Assembly: GCA_003249645.1 (NCBI GenBank)
Contig: QKIH01000033.1
Location: forward strand, 1 to 64,000
DNA: 64,000 nucleotides
Direction: 5' to 3'
DNA from: Desulfobulbaceae bacterium
GTDB lineage: Bacteria > Desulfobacterota > Desulfobulbia > Desulfobulbales > Desulfocapsaceae
Below, one piece after another: positions 28,071 through 37,290 of the stretch. A program made the translations under genes and the position numbers. The notes beneath the pieces were generated by a model, which was not told the DNA's origin, made no database searches, and saw only the letters and a program-made list of their open reading frames with translations. Within the stretch, counting starts at the first letter, position 1. Every line of letters starts with the position of its first letter.

Positions 28071-28964
28071 ATGTTGCAGCAGCTCAGCAACCGCCCTGTG
28101 GCGGCAGTTTTATTCGGTGCTTTTCTGATCAGTTTTTCAGCGATCTGGGTGAAGATTTCCGGTCTTTCACCGACTGCTGCCGCCTTTTACAGAGTCTTTA
28201 TCGGCGCAATGTGCTTACTGCTTCCCTCTATTCAATCCGGGGACTTCCCCAAGCTCACCCAAAAGCGCTTCAATCTTCTGATGCTCTGTGCGGCTTTTTT
28301 TGCACTTGACCTCGTCTTCTGGCATGGGGCCATTCATTTTATCGGGCCCGGTCTTGCAACCATGATCGGCAATTTTCAGGTCTTTGTCATGGCCGCTGTC
28401 GCCGTTTTTTACTTCAAAGAACCGCTAAGACTCCGTCTTATTCTTTCTCTGCCAATTGCAGCAGGAGGTTTATACCTTATCGTCGGACCCGATTGGCAAC
28501 TGCTTGATGCTGGCTACAAAACAGGCCTTATGCTTGGCCTTCTCACGGCCTTCTGCTACAGCGGTTTTTTACTCAGTCTTAGAAAGATACAGGCTGAAAC
28601 AACTATGTCTTTCTACAATTCGCTGATGCTCATGTCAGCCTTTTGTGCTGGTCTTCTTGCCATCTACATGGTTATCAAAGGAGAGAGTTTTGCCTTTCCT
28701 ACCCTGCAGGCCTTCATTTCAATGCTTCTCCTGGGCCTTTTCAGTCAGGCCTTAGGCTGGCTGATGATCACCAATGCCATGCCTAAAATCAGTCCCGCCC
28801 TTACTGGTCTTGTTCTGCTGCTGCAGCCCTCTCTTTCTTTTATCTGGGATGTCGTCATTTTCCGCCGCCCTACCGATCTGATAAACTGGATTGGGGTTCT
28901 CATCACCATTGGAGCAATATATATGGGTATCTCAAAAAATGGCCCATCAGCTAAGAATAATTGA
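28071..28964 (+). CDS. EamA/DMT-superfamily transporter
   Basis: A 297-residue membrane protein with ten predicted helices in two EamA repeats. The first begins AVLFGAFLISFSAIWVKISG and the second around GLLTAFCYSGFLLSLRKI. The C-terminal segment LLLQPSLSFIWDVVIFRRP with GVLITIGAIYMGI matches the family end. The export substrate is unknown. AGGAGA stands 10 bp before the ATG. It is a distant paralogue of the transporter at 1393. Confidence 0.88.
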   Translation: MLQQLSNRPVAAVLFGAFLISFSAIWVKISGLSPTAAAFYRVFIGAMCLLLPSIQSGDFPKLTQKRFNLLMLCAAFFALDLVFWHGAIHFIGPGLATMIGNFQVFVMAAVAVFYFKEPLRLRLILSLPIAAGGLYLIVGPDWQLLDAGYKTGLMLGLLTAFCYSGFLLSLRKIQAETTMSFYNSLMLMSAFCAGLLAIYMVIKGESFAFPTLQAFISMLLLGLFSQALGWLMITNAMPKISPALTGLVLLLQPSLSFIWDVVIFRRPTDLINWIGVLITIGAIYMGISKNGPSAKNN

Positions 28965-29019
28965 TAATTTCATTCAATCTGTTACAGTATCATGACAATT
29001 CACTGCTTTCCAAAATATC

Positions 29020-29062
29020 CTCTTTTATGATAAAAGGAAAGTACGCCACCGTAAGCGGTGAC
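29020..29062 (+). promoter_or_regulatory. Structured leader of the PilB/GspE-like gene
   Basis: Two adjacent hairpins precede the gene: an AT-rich one around 29020-29036 (CTTTTAT/ATAAAAG) and CACCG-TAAG-CGGTG at 29047-29060, followed by CTCTGGGGC. I could not match the region to a known riboswitch, including the GEMM-I c-di-GMP core. Confidence 0.3.
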
Positions 29063-29109
29063 TCTGGGGCTTTAGGTTTATTATGTCAATTTTATGTTGA
29101 GAAATACCC

Positions 29110-31407
29110 ATGGCATCAGAACACGCGGGCTCTTCACAGCTCACCTATAACGAACATTTCAAAAAACTCGTCAACGAGATCCACTCAGCGGCCACCCCAA
29201 ATGCAATTATGGTCGGCCTGCGCAACAAAATTCTCAAAATATATCAGGTAGAAATGGCCACCATATTCCTGGTGGACGCGAAAAATCACAACCTCGTTTC
29301 GTGGGTACTGCTGCCTGGAGATTCCATTCGAAAGATTCGTAAAAACATCAATCGCAGTTCGATTATCGGTTATGTAGCTGAAACCAAAAAGATGCTCAAT
29401 ATCTCCGATGTATATGATCAAAACGAACTGCATTCAATTGACCAATCCCTTACTTTTGACTCTTCCTGGGATGCGAAAGGCGGTGCCAGAACCAGACAGG
29501 TTCTGGTCTGTCCCATCATTTATCGCGGCAATCTGATGGGAGTCATCCAGCTTATTAACAAGAAGGATCACTCTGTATTTGATGCAACAGATGAAAAACG
29601 AACCACCGAACTCTCCGAAACTCTTGCCATAGCGCTATTCAATCATTACAAGAGCGGCAAAAAAATCCCGATGCGTTATGAAGAGCTGGTCAACCGCGAG
29701 ATCATTTCCGCTCAGGAAATGGAACGGGCCATGGTAATTGCTACTCAGCAGGAGGAAGAGGTCGAGAAAATTTTGATGGAAAATTTTCTTGTCGCAAAAC
29801 CTGATCTGGGAGAAACACTAGCCTTTGTTTATAAGACCAGGTTTATCGATCTAGCTAAGGACAGAAGAAACGCCTTAGAACTAATCAACAAGATCGATCC
29901 GGCCATCCTGCATCAGCATGACATCGTTCCACTCGGCATGAAAGGAACTGATCTGCTCATGGCCGCCAAAAATCCTGCCAATCGGGGCGGCATACTCCAG
30001 GTAAAGGCAGCATTCAATGCAGAACGTATCAGCGTTTTGTTTGCTTTCGGTCATGAAATCAAAGCATTGCTCGATGAAGCGGCTCCTCTGAAAGAGTCCT
30101 CAGAGGAACAGGAAAGTCCCCATCAGGCTGAAGAAGAACCGGAAGAAGAACAGTACGATGCCAGCATCTATGCCAAACCTGAAGAGGCACCGCTCGATGT
30201 AGAAATAGCCTCAACACCGGCAGTTCAACTGGTTAACAAGATTATTGAAGATGCCTTTTATGCCGGAGCATCTGATATTCACATCGAGCCGTACGGAAAA
30301 CAGCGTGATGCTGAAGTTCGATTCAGGGTTGACGGGGCATGCTCCAATATTCTCAATATTTCAAAAGCCAACGTCAACTCCGTCGTAGCAAGGGTAAAAG
30401 TTCTCGCTGATCTCGATATCGCTGAAAGGCGTAAACCGCAGGATGGCAAAATAAAATTCACTACATCCCAGGCAGACAACATCGAACTTCGTGTTGCTAC
30501 TCTTCCCACTGCGGACGGCAACGAAGATGTGGTTTTGAGGATTCTGGCCGACAGCAAACCTATTCCGCTCAATCTCATCGCACCGGAGAGATTGCTGAAA
30601 AGGCTTATTCCGGTCATTCATAAACCTTACGGAATTTTTTTGGTGGTCGGTCCGACAGGCTCCGGTAAAACAACCACCCTTCACTCGATTCTCAACCAGA
30701 TCAACACTCCGGATAAGAAAATCTGGACAGCTGAAGATCCGGTTGAGATTACCCAGTACAGACTTCGCCAGGTGCAGGTTCGGCCTAATATCGGCTATAC
30801 ATTTGCCACCGCCATGCGTGCTTTTCTTCGTGCTGACCCGGATATCATTATGATCGGTGAGATGCGTGACCAGGAAACCACTAAAATGGGTATCGAGGCA
30901 TCTCTGACCGGTCACCTCGTTTTCAGTACTCTGCATACCAACTCGGCAGCAGAAACTGTTATCCGCCTGGTTGATATGGGGATGGATCCGTTTAACTTCT
31001 CAGATGCACTTCTAGGAGTTCTGGCCCAACGCCTTGTTCGTACCCTCTGTGAAGATTGTAAAGAAGCCTATAATCCATCAAAGGCAGAATATGACAATCT
31101 TGTTCACCATTACGGCGTGATGTTTTTCGAACATCTCAACATCCCTTATTCTCCTTCACTCAAACTATACAAAGCAAAAGGGTGTGAAACCTGCAACCAT
31201 ACCGGATACAAAGGTCGGCAGGGGCTCTATGAACTTCTTGTGGCATCCAAACAAGTCAAGGAACTGATCATAAAATCAGCTCCTGCCGAAGATATTAAAG
31301 TTGCAGCCATCGAAGAAGGCATGACTGTTCTGCTGCAGGAAGGAATCCATCTCGTCTTTGACGGCAGAACAGATATGAACCAGGTAACAGCTACCTGTAT
31401 GCTCTAG
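29110..31407 (+). CDS. PilB/GspE-type secretion ATPase with N-terminal GAF domain
   Basis: A 765-residue cytoplasmic ATPase. Residues about 15-180 are a GAF domain. About 190-325 is the MshEN/GspE N-terminal domain, and about 330-350 an acidic Glu/Pro linker. The rest is the type II/IV pilus assembly motor, with GASDIHIEP, Walker A GPTGSGKTTT starting near residue 514, the Asp box EDPVE, Walker B-like IIMIGEMRD and STLHTNSAA. A tetracysteine zinc site (CEDC and CETC) is near the end. No pilin, pilC or pilT gene is nearby, so it is an orphan motor. The GAF part suggests control by a small molecule. Confidence 0.9.
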   Translation: MASEHAGSSQLTYNEHFKKLVNEIHSAATPNAIMVGLRNKILKIYQVEMATIFLVDAKNHNLVSWVLLPGDSIRKIRKNINRSSIIGYVAETKKMLNISDVYDQNELHSIDQSLTFDSSWDAKGGARTRQVLVCPIIYRGNLMGVIQLINKKDHSVFDATDEKRTTELSETLAIALFNHYKSGKKIPMRYEELVNREIISAQEMERAMVIATQQEEEVEKILMENFLVAKPDLGETLAFVYKTRFIDLAKDRRNALELINKIDPAILHQHDIVPLGMKGTDLLMAAKNPANRGGILQVKAAFNAERISVLFAFGHEIKALLDEAAPLKESSEEQESPHQAEEEPEEEQYDASIYAKPEEAPLDVEIASTPAVQLVNKIIEDAFYAGASDIHIEPYGKQRDAEVRFRVDGACSNILNISKANVNSVVARVKVLADLDIAERRKPQDGKIKFTTSQADNIELRVATLPTADGNEDVVLRILADSKPIPLNLIAPERLLKRLIPVIHKPYGIFLVVGPTGSGKTTTLHSILNQINTPDKKIWTAEDPVEITQYRLRQVQVRPNIGYTFATAMRAFLRADPDIIMIGEMRDQETTKMGIEASLTGHLVFSTLHTNSAAETVIRLVDMGMDPFNFSDALLGVLAQRLVRTLCEDCKEAYNPSKAEYDNLVHHYGVMFFEHLNIPYSPSLKLYKAKGCETCNHTGYKGRQGLYELLVASKQVKELIIKSAPAEDIKVAAIEEGMTVLLQEGIHLVFDGRTDMNQVTATCML

Positions 31408-31505
31408 GCAATACTGCTCTATTTGATCCGTTCCAAAATAACGCATAATACGGTATAACAGGCTTGCACTGATTGGTGCATAGACCTCTATACTTAGGAG
31501 AACTA

Positions 31506-31856
31506 ATGAAACACATGCATTACTCAGCCCTTGAGGCCCAGAAATTTGATAACGAGATGGTTAAAGGTGTGACCGGTAGGATTGCCATCGGCAAAAACGA
31601 TGGTGCACCAAACTTCTGCATGCGCATTTTCACCATCGACCCCGGCGGCTGTACACCAAAGCACAGTCATGAATGGGAGCATGAAATCCTCATCCACCAA
31701 GGAGAAGGAAAACTGTTTAAGGATGGCCAGTACGTCGATGTAAAGGCTGGTGATATTATTTTTGTTCCAGGTAACGAAGAGCATCAGTTTAAAAACGAGA
31801 GTGGCGCTCCGCTGACTTTTGCCTGCCTGATTCCAAAGGGAGCGCCGGAACTGTAA
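31506..31856 (+). CDS. Cupin-domain protein
   Basis: A 116-residue single-domain cupin. It starts at the ATG 31506 behind AGGAG; the longer frame from 31473 has no ribosome site. Motif 1 is CTPKHSHEWEHEILIHQGEG, with the His-x-His and Glu/His metal ligands. Motif 2 is GDIIFVPGNEEHQFKN, with the final histidine. It should bind one metal ion. Small cupins of this kind are enzymes or sensors of unknown substrate. Confidence 0.87.
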   Translation: MKHMHYSALEAQKFDNEMVKGVTGRIAIGKNDGAPNFCMRIFTIDPGGCTPKHSHEWEHEILIHQGEGKLFKDGQYVDVKAGDIIFVPGNEEHQFKNESGAPLTFACLIPKGAPEL

Positions 31857-32013
31857 AAAATCTTATTTGGCGTATTTTTTTCTATTGATTGCTGTTTACT
31901 CGTCAGTTTTCATATCAAATTTACTGCTTTAACCTCTATTTTTATGATTTAATGCGCCAACGATTTGAAAAAGTTAAAAAATAATCGAAACTAAGACAAG
32001 ATGGGGGAGAAAA

Positions 32014-33696
32014 ATGTCTGAACAGATTCGAGAAGAAATGGAAGTTGATGTTCTGTTTGTCGGAGCAGGGATAGCAAATCTATCCGCAGCATATGCCCTG
32101 ATGCAGCACATCGAGAAGCACAATGCCGAGGCTGAGTCCACAGGGCTTCAGCCTATTGAAGAACCTGTGATTCTGGTAATAGATAAGGGTTCAAAACCGG
32201 GCAGCCATATCCTTTCCGGTGCCGTTGTCGACCCGAAGGCCTTTCGCGAGCTGTTTCCTGAACTGGCGGTTGAGGAGTTGCCGTTCACCACAGCTGTGAA
32301 AGAAGATTCGGTTCACTACCTTACCGGCAGCGGAGATTTCACCGTTCCGCACAGTTTTCTGCCACAGGAGATGAAATCAAACCATGGCTGTTATCTGGCA
32401 TCTCTTGCCGAAACAACCCAATGGATGGCAGCAAAATGTGAAGAGGCAGGCATTGAGGTCTATACCGAATTCAGCGGGCAGGAACTGTTATACGATGACG
32501 GGAAGGTCATCGGTGTGCGCCTTGGTGATACAGGTCGGGACCATGGCGGCAATGAAGGAGAATCCTTCACACCGGGTATGGATGTTTTTGCCAAAGTGAC
32601 CGTCCTAGGTGAAGGAACCTGCGGTCATCTGAGCCAAAAGCTTATTGAACAGCATCAGCTCGGTTCTGCCACTAACCCGCAGGTTTGGGCACTCGGCATC
32701 AAAGAGATCGTCAGGATCCCCGAAGGACGTGTAGAACCCGGCCAGGTCGTTCACACCTTCGGTTATCCGCTGGCTGCTGACAACTACGGCGGCTCATTCA
32801 TCTACGCCTATGATAAAGATCTTGTCGGTATCGGCCTGGTTATCGGCCTTGATTACACCGATCCGTATCTCAATGTTCATGAGGCCTTTCTCAAGTTCAA
32901 GAGTCATCCGATTGTAGCCAATATCATACAAGACGGCGAAGTAGTTGAATATGGCGCAAAAACACTGCCTGAAGGTGGTTATTTTGCCATTCCGAGACTC
33001 TCTGTCGATGGTGCGATGCTTGTCGGTGACAGCGCCGGTATGTTGAACGCTATGCGCCTTAAGGGCATTCATCTGGCAATGAAATCAGGCATGCTCGCAG
33101 CTGAAAAAATTATCGCCGCAATGGTAAAAGATTCTTTCACCGCAGCAGATCTTGACTATCGCCAGGAGCTTGACGGTTCATGGGCAGGAGAGGAACTGTA
33201 TGCAACCAGAAACTATCGTCAGGGTTTCCACGGGGGCCTCATACCCGGTATGATCAACACCGGTCTCTATATGGTTTCAGGCGGGAAAATACCTGGTGGA
33301 CAGAAGTCGATAGAAGCGGATTACACCCGCATGAAAAAAGCCAGCTCGGCAAAACCTGCTGAAAAGATCAAGACCGACAAAAAACTCTATCTCGATGTCA
33401 TGAGTGACGTGTACCTGAGCGGAACCCTGCACCGGGAAGACGAGCCAAGCCATATCTCTTTCAAAAATCAGGAGAAGATTTTTGAAGACAACAAATTATA
33501 TGATTCGCCGTCAACCAGATTTTGTCCGGCCGATGTCTATGAGAAGAAGACCGATGATGATGGGAAGTTCGACGGTATCCAGATCAACTTTTCAAACTGC
33601 CTGCATTGCAAGACCTGTGTAATCAAAGATCCGCTGCAGAATATCACCTGGGTGCCGCCGGAAGGTGGAGAAGGCCCTAAGTACAAAAAAATGTAG
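32014..33696 (+). CDS. Electron transfer flavoprotein:quinone oxidoreductase
   Basis: A 560-residue membrane-associated enzyme that passes electrons from electron-transfer flavoprotein to the quinone pool. An N-terminal FAD motif (DVLFVGAGIANLSAAYAL), the SHILSGAVVDPKA segment typical of ETF-QO, GDSAGMLNAMRLKGIHLAM, and a C-terminal 4Fe-4S domain (FCPADVYE, then CLHCKTC and IKDP) are all present. The order matches the full-length single-chain ETFDH/FixCX-like type. No etfAB genes adjoin it. It suggests beta-oxidation or another acyl-CoA pathway in this organism. Confidence 0.93.
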   Translation: MSEQIREEMEVDVLFVGAGIANLSAAYALMQHIEKHNAEAESTGLQPIEEPVILVIDKGSKPGSHILSGAVVDPKAFRELFPELAVEELPFTTAVKEDSVHYLTGSGDFTVPHSFLPQEMKSNHGCYLASLAETTQWMAAKCEEAGIEVYTEFSGQELLYDDGKVIGVRLGDTGRDHGGNEGESFTPGMDVFAKVTVLGEGTCGHLSQKLIEQHQLGSATNPQVWALGIKEIVRIPEGRVEPGQVVHTFGYPLAADNYGGSFIYAYDKDLVGIGLVIGLDYTDPYLNVHEAFLKFKSHPIVANIIQDGEVVEYGAKTLPEGGYFAIPRLSVDGAMLVGDSAGMLNAMRLKGIHLAMKSGMLAAEKIIAAMVKDSFTAADLDYRQELDGSWAGEELYATRNYRQGFHGGLIPGMINTGLYMVSGGKIPGGQKSIEADYTRMKKASSAKPAEKIKTDKKLYLDVMSDVYLSGTLHREDEPSHISFKNQEKIFEDNKLYDSPSTRFCPADVYEKKTDDDGKFDGIQINFSNCLHCKTCVIKDPLQNITWVPPEGGEGPKYKKM

Positions 33697-33701
33697 TGAT
33701 T

Positions 33702-33739
33702 ATGACGGTTGAGGTCTTCCTCAACCGTCATTTTTTTTT
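33702..33739. terminator. Bidirectional terminator between ETF-QO and lipoprotein genes
   Basis: ATGACGGTTGAGG and CCTCAACCGTCAT form a perfect 13-bp stem with a TCTT loop, followed by nine Ts on the plus strand. It ends the ETF-QO transcript and lies at the 3' end of the convergent lipoprotein gene. Confidence 0.92.
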
Positions 33740-34193
33740 AGCGATTCTGCAATACCCATCTACCGCTTTCATCACGACAGGCTGTGGTATAAGTAGTCTG
33801 GGGCTGTCCATCAATCACCGCCTGAATCTCTGCTTTTCTGCAAGGCTGTGTGGAATTGGCCGGTGTATAAGCAGGCTGCGGGATCACCTGATAGCTGTTT
33901 CCGGTATCCGGGTTGTTCCAGGTGTTGGCCTGGCCGGAACGCCCTGTTTCATAGACATTATTGAGACGCTGACGGTCATATTTGTCCATCTCGTTTCCGA
34001 CTATATAACCAAGCATAGTACCAACCGCGACACCGATCAACGTTGCCTCGGTATTTCGTCCAATGGCCTGGCCGACAAGCGCTCCACCTGCAGCACCAAG
34101 AACTGCCCCGGTTTGTCCTTTAGTCCCCTCCTGTGTACAGCTTGCAGTAACAAAGGACAGACATAAAAGTAACACGACAACAATGTTCTTCAT
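33738..34193 (-). CDS. Glycine-zipper (2TM/SlyB-like) lipoprotein
   Basis: A 151-residue lipoprotein with signal and lipobox VTASC, the cysteine at residue 19. Residues about 28-70 are a glycine-zipper pair (GAVLGAAGGALVGQAIG and LIGVAVGTMLGYIVGNEMD). A cysteine-containing beta-rich tail has repeated SY/TY residues (SYQVIPQPAYTPANSTQPC) and a second cysteine pair partner near TTAC. Such proteins attach to the outer membrane and are linked with envelope stress; the exact role is unknown. Confidence 0.85.
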   Translation of the reverse strand: MKNIVVVLLLCLSFVTASCTQEGTKGQTGAVLGAAGGALVGQAIGRNTEATLIGVAVGTMLGYIVGNEMDKYDRQRLNNVYETGRSGQANTWNNPDTGNSYQVIPQPAYTPANSTQPCRKAEIQAVIDGQPQTTYTTACRDESGRWVLQNR

Positions 34194-34555
34194 TTTTCAA
34201 CTCTCTTTTCTTCTGAATTAAACTGCCATCAAAGCAAATTCCCCAGCAGCACTTTCATTATTGTACTTTAATTTTTTACAGTAAGAAATCAAGAGACTCA
34301 CACAAAAGGATGAAAGAGTCTGCAAAATCGCTGATAATGCCTTACATGCTCTTTGCTGCGATTTGACAGTAAATCGAAAAATTACCTGATATGTCCCAGA
34401 TATATTACACTCGCTCTAGATAAAACAATCTTACAAAAGTTCTCATATATCACGGATAGATACGTTTTACAGACACATCTCAAAATACTGCTGAAATTGC
34501 TTCATACCCTTTTCTGTTACCGGTGATCAAAATACTTTTCATTTTCCACCATAAC
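34194..34555. other. AT-rich intergenic region upstream of the SOS operon
   Basis: No ORF or RNA fold was recognised over about 360 bp. The control elements of lexA begin at 34556. Confidence 0.4.
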
Positions 34556-34571
34556 AATGTCAATTGACATT
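34556..34571. promoter_or_regulatory. LexA-type operator box 1
   Basis: AATGTCAATTGACATT is a perfect 16-bp palindrome. It overlaps the -35 hexamer TTGACA (34564-34569) of the lexA promoter, so a bound repressor would block polymerase. Confidence 0.8.
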
Positions 34572-34592
34572 ACCTCTATTGTCCGCTAAAAT
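34564..34592 (+). promoter_or_regulatory. Sigma-70 promoter of the lexA-imuB-dnaE2 operon
   Basis: TTGACA (34564-34569), a 17-bp spacer and TAAAAT (34587-34592) make a near-consensus promoter. Transcription should start near 34599, inside the second operator. Confidence 0.75.
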
Positions 34593-34598
34593 CACCTT

Positions 34599-34614
34599 AA
34601 TGTTAATTTACATT
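34599..34614. promoter_or_regulatory. LexA-type operator box 2
   Basis: AATGTTAATTTACATT keeps the AATGT-N6-ACATT arms of box 1. The two centres are 43 bp apart, about four helical turns. It covers the predicted transcription start. Confidence 0.75.
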
Positions 34615-34625
34615 AGGAGAGAATT

Positions 34626-35246
34626 ATGGATCTCACAGAAAAACAGCAATATTTCTTGGATTATCTGAAAAAAAAGATTCACCAGTACGGCAAAGCCCCC
34701 AGCCTGCGTCAGGCTGCCAGTGAATTTGGCATCAGCCATACCGCTGTCTCACAACTGCTGAACCAGCTGGAACGCAAAGGCGTCATTGCCAGAGACGGCC
34801 ATTACAGCCGGACCATCCGCCTCTGTGCCGACGACCATTATTCAAACCAGCACAGCAGCAGAGAAATCCCGGTCATCGGCCAGATTGCCGCCGGTCTTCC
34901 GCTATATGCCCAGCAGGAGTGGGACGGCACTGTTACCGTCGACAGCCGCATGTTTCGGGGAGAAAACCTTTTCTGCCTCAAAATCAAAGGACAGTCAATG
35001 CGGAACGCCGGCATTCTTGATGGCGATTACGTCATTTGTGAGCCGAGACAATATGCAGCAGACGGTGAAATCGTCGTCGCTCTGGTTCACGATGAAGAGG
35101 CTACCGTCAAACGTTTTCAACTGCATAAAGACCACATCACCCTCATGCCGGAAAATGATGATTTTTCCCCCATGGAATATCAGTTCAACGAGGTCATGGT
35201 GCAGGGCAAAGTTGTCGGTGTAATCCGCAACAGGATCGACCTCTAA
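34626..35246 (+). CDS. lexA: LexA repressor (SOS response)
   Basis: A 206-residue LexA. The N-terminal winged helix (about 1-65) includes SLRQAASEFGISHTAVSQLL. The C-terminal self-cleavage domain has the scissile Ala89-Gly90 (QIAAGLPL), catalytic Ser124 (KGQSMRNAG) and Lys162 (EATVKRF). Spacing between Ser and Lys matches the family. Two palindromic boxes of the form AATGT-N6-ACATT lie on its promoter, so it should repress itself and the three genes behind it until RecA filaments trigger cleavage. The box sequence differs from the E. coli CTGT-N8-ACAG type. Confidence 0.93.
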   Translation: MDLTEKQQYFLDYLKKKIHQYGKAPSLRQAASEFGISHTAVSQLLNQLERKGVIARDGHYSRTIRLCADDHYSNQHSSREIPVIGQIAAGLPLYAQQEWDGTVTVDSRMFRGENLFCLKIKGQSMRNAGILDGDYVICEPRQYAADGEIVVALVHDEEATVKRFQLHKDHITLMPENDDFSPMEYQFNEVMVQGKVVGVIRNRIDL

Positions 35247-35247
35247 G

Positions 35248-36072
35248 ATGCAGCCCCATAATCAACCGGCAATACCGGCTATACAATACAATAACTGCTC
35301 GGTAATGATCGGCACCAGCGGCTACTCCTATACCGAATGGATTGATGCCGGATTTTACCCGCCGGCCACCAGAAGCTCTGAGATGCTCTGCCAGTATGCC
35401 CGTCAGTTCCAGGTAGTCGAACTCAACTACACCTGGTATCAGATGGCAAGAGCAGATGCTGTCAGCCGCATGGTCGCCAAGGCACCTGCTCACTTCAGGT
35501 TTTCGGCCAAGCTTACCAGAACACTCACCCACGAACGCGATGAAAACTGGCAGGAACAGCTCACCCTGTTCAAGCGGGGAATCGAACCGCTTCTTCCCCA
35601 GCTGCTTGCGGTGCTGGTCCAGCTGCCACCCGATTTTGAAAGAGATACGGCCAACCGCCGCTACCTAGGAAACCTGCTTGACGGGCTCGAAGAGCTACCG
35701 CTGGCAGTTGAGTTCCGTCACGATTCCTGGGCTGCAGACTCAGTTTTTTCAGAACTTGAACGGCGAAACATCAGTCTGGTCTGTGTCGATGAGCCCAAAC
35801 TTCCTGGCCTGTTTCCGGTCATTGATGTGATAACCAATCCAAACTTGTTTTATGTCCGCTTCCACGGCAGAAACGCAGCCGGTTGGCGTTCCGCCAATAT
35901 CCAGAAAAAATTCGACTATTCTTATACATCTCGTGAACTTGAGCAGTGGTATAGCACCCATCTGCAAAAAATGACAGCCAACGCTTCCGCCGGTGTCATT
36001 TTCTTTAACAACCATGTTCGTGCCCAGGCTCCGCACAACGCACGCCAGCTTGCCGCGTTACTCGCCAGGTAA
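35248..36072 (+). CDS. DUF72 (YecE-like) protein in the SOS operon
   Basis: A 274-residue protein of the DUF72 family, a TIM-barrel-like fold. It shows the N-terminal GTSGYSYTEWIDAGFYPP, VVELNYTWYQM, FSAKLTRTLTHER and the C-terminal YFNNH-like FFNNHVRAQAPHNA. The biochemical function of the family is not established. It starts one base after the lexA stop and is followed 15 bp later by imuB. It therefore occupies the place where imuA is usually found and should be induced by DNA damage. Confidence 0.88.
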   Translation: MQPHNQPAIPAIQYNNCSVMIGTSGYSYTEWIDAGFYPPATRSSEMLCQYARQFQVVELNYTWYQMARADAVSRMVAKAPAHFRFSAKLTRTLTHERDENWQEQLTLFKRGIEPLLPQLLAVLVQLPPDFERDTANRRYLGNLLDGLEELPLAVEFRHDSWAADSVFSELERRNISLVCVDEPKLPGLFPVIDVITNPNLFYVRFHGRNAAGWRSANIQKKFDYSYTSRELEQWYSTHLQKMTANASAGVIFFNNHVRAQAPHNARQLAALLAR

Positions 36073-36087
36073 TCACCGGGTATAAAA

Positions 36088-37284
36088 ATGGATTTCAGAG
36101 ATCGATCCATCGTCCATTTCAATGTCGCCGATTTCTCCGTTGCCGTCGAACGGATCATCGACCCGTCCCTTGCGACTAAAGCGGTGATAATCGGCCACAC
36201 CGGAGCAAGCCGGTCAGTGGTTTATGATATGAGTGATGAAGCATACCGTGATGGGGTTTATAAGGGGATGCCCCTGCGCCAGGCTATCCGGTTATGCCGC
36301 AAAGCAACACTTTTATCGCCGCGTTTTTCAGTCTATCAGAAAGCAATGCTCTCTTTGCTCAAGCAGGTCTATTCATACACCCCTTTAATTGAGCACGGTT
36401 CTGAAGATGGGCATATTTATCTCGATATTACAGGAACTCACCGTCTGTTCGGACCGCCCATTGATGTCGGCTGGCGTATACAGAAGGATGTTCGAAGAAA
36501 TCTGCAACTTCGCCCGATCTGGACTCTTGCAACCAGCAAGATGGTTGCCAAGGTCGCCTCACGGGTAGTTAAACCAGTCGGTGAATACATCGTTTCAGCC
36601 GGCGAGGAAGCAGAGTTTCTCGCTCCCCTTCCGCTCTCTCTCCTGCCGGGACTGGCGACTTCTGAGCAGATTGTCTGCGAGGAGTTCAACCTTACGCAAA
36701 TCGGTCAGCTCGCCGCTTTAACCCATGAACAACTGCGGATCCCTTTCGGCAAACGGGCAAACCTGCTCCATGACATGGCCCATGGAATCGACACCAGCAG
36801 GGTCATAGCTTCAAGAAATCAGAAAAAAAATATTTCTTTTGATCACCTGTTCATCAATGACACCAACGATAAAAAAGAAGTTCACTCCGCCGTTGCCCTT
36901 CTCACGGCACAGGCAGGTAAATATTTACGTGAATCAAAGCTCACGGCAAGACGAATCGGCATAAACCTGGTCTACAGCGACGGCGGGAAAACCACTCGCC
37001 AGGCAACAAGAAAACAGCCCGCAGACAGCGACTTTATCCTTACAGAACTTGCAATGCTTGCCCTTTCCCGCTGCTGGACAAGAAGGACGAGGCTGCGAAG
37101 CTGTACGCTGATCTGCGACCTGTTTCAACCCGCATCAAGACAGCTGACCTTATTTTCTCTGCAGACCAGCCTGGAGAAAAAGAACCAAAGCATACAACTG
37201 GCCATGGATGCAATCCGCAAAAAGCATGGTTTAGCTGCCGTGGCAACAGGTCTCCAGTATCCCGGCACAAAACGCGCCGCCTAG
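36088..37284 (+). CDS. imuB: ImuB-like, catalytically inactive Y-family polymerase protein
   Basis: A 398-residue Y-family protein. The palm motifs are present but without metal ligands. The first motif reads IVHFNVADFSVAVE, with Asn12 and Ala14 where DinB has Asp and Asp. The second reads EDGHIYLDITG, with Gly108 and His109 in place of Asp-Glu. It should therefore not polymerise. This is the hallmark of ImuB, which bridges the sliding clamp and DnaE2 in mutagenic repair. The helix-hairpin-helix region lies near LLPGLATSEQIVCEEFNLTQ. The gene lies between DUF72 and dnaE2. Confidence 0.85.
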   Translation: MDFRDRSIVHFNVADFSVAVERIIDPSLATKAVIIGHTGASRSVVYDMSDEAYRDGVYKGMPLRQAIRLCRKATLLSPRFSVYQKAMLSLLKQVYSYTPLIEHGSEDGHIYLDITGTHRLFGPPIDVGWRIQKDVRRNLQLRPIWTLATSKMVAKVASRVVKPVGEYIVSAGEEAEFLAPLPLSLLPGLATSEQIVCEEFNLTQIGQLAALTHEQLRIPFGKRANLLHDMAHGIDTSRVIASRNQKKNISFDHLFINDTNDKKEVHSAVALLTAQAGKYLRESKLTARRIGINLVYSDGGKTTRQATRKQPADSDFILTELAMLALSRCWTRRTRLRSCTLICDLFQPASRQLTLFSLQTSLEKKNQSIQLAMDAIRKKHGLAAVATGLQYPGTKRAA

Positions 37285-37290
37285 AATCTG

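Noticed and set aside
28965-29109. GEMM-I (cyclic di-GMP) riboswitch before the PilB-like gene
   Set aside because: The hairpins are real, but the conserved GEMM core and tetraloop-receptor sequences were not found.
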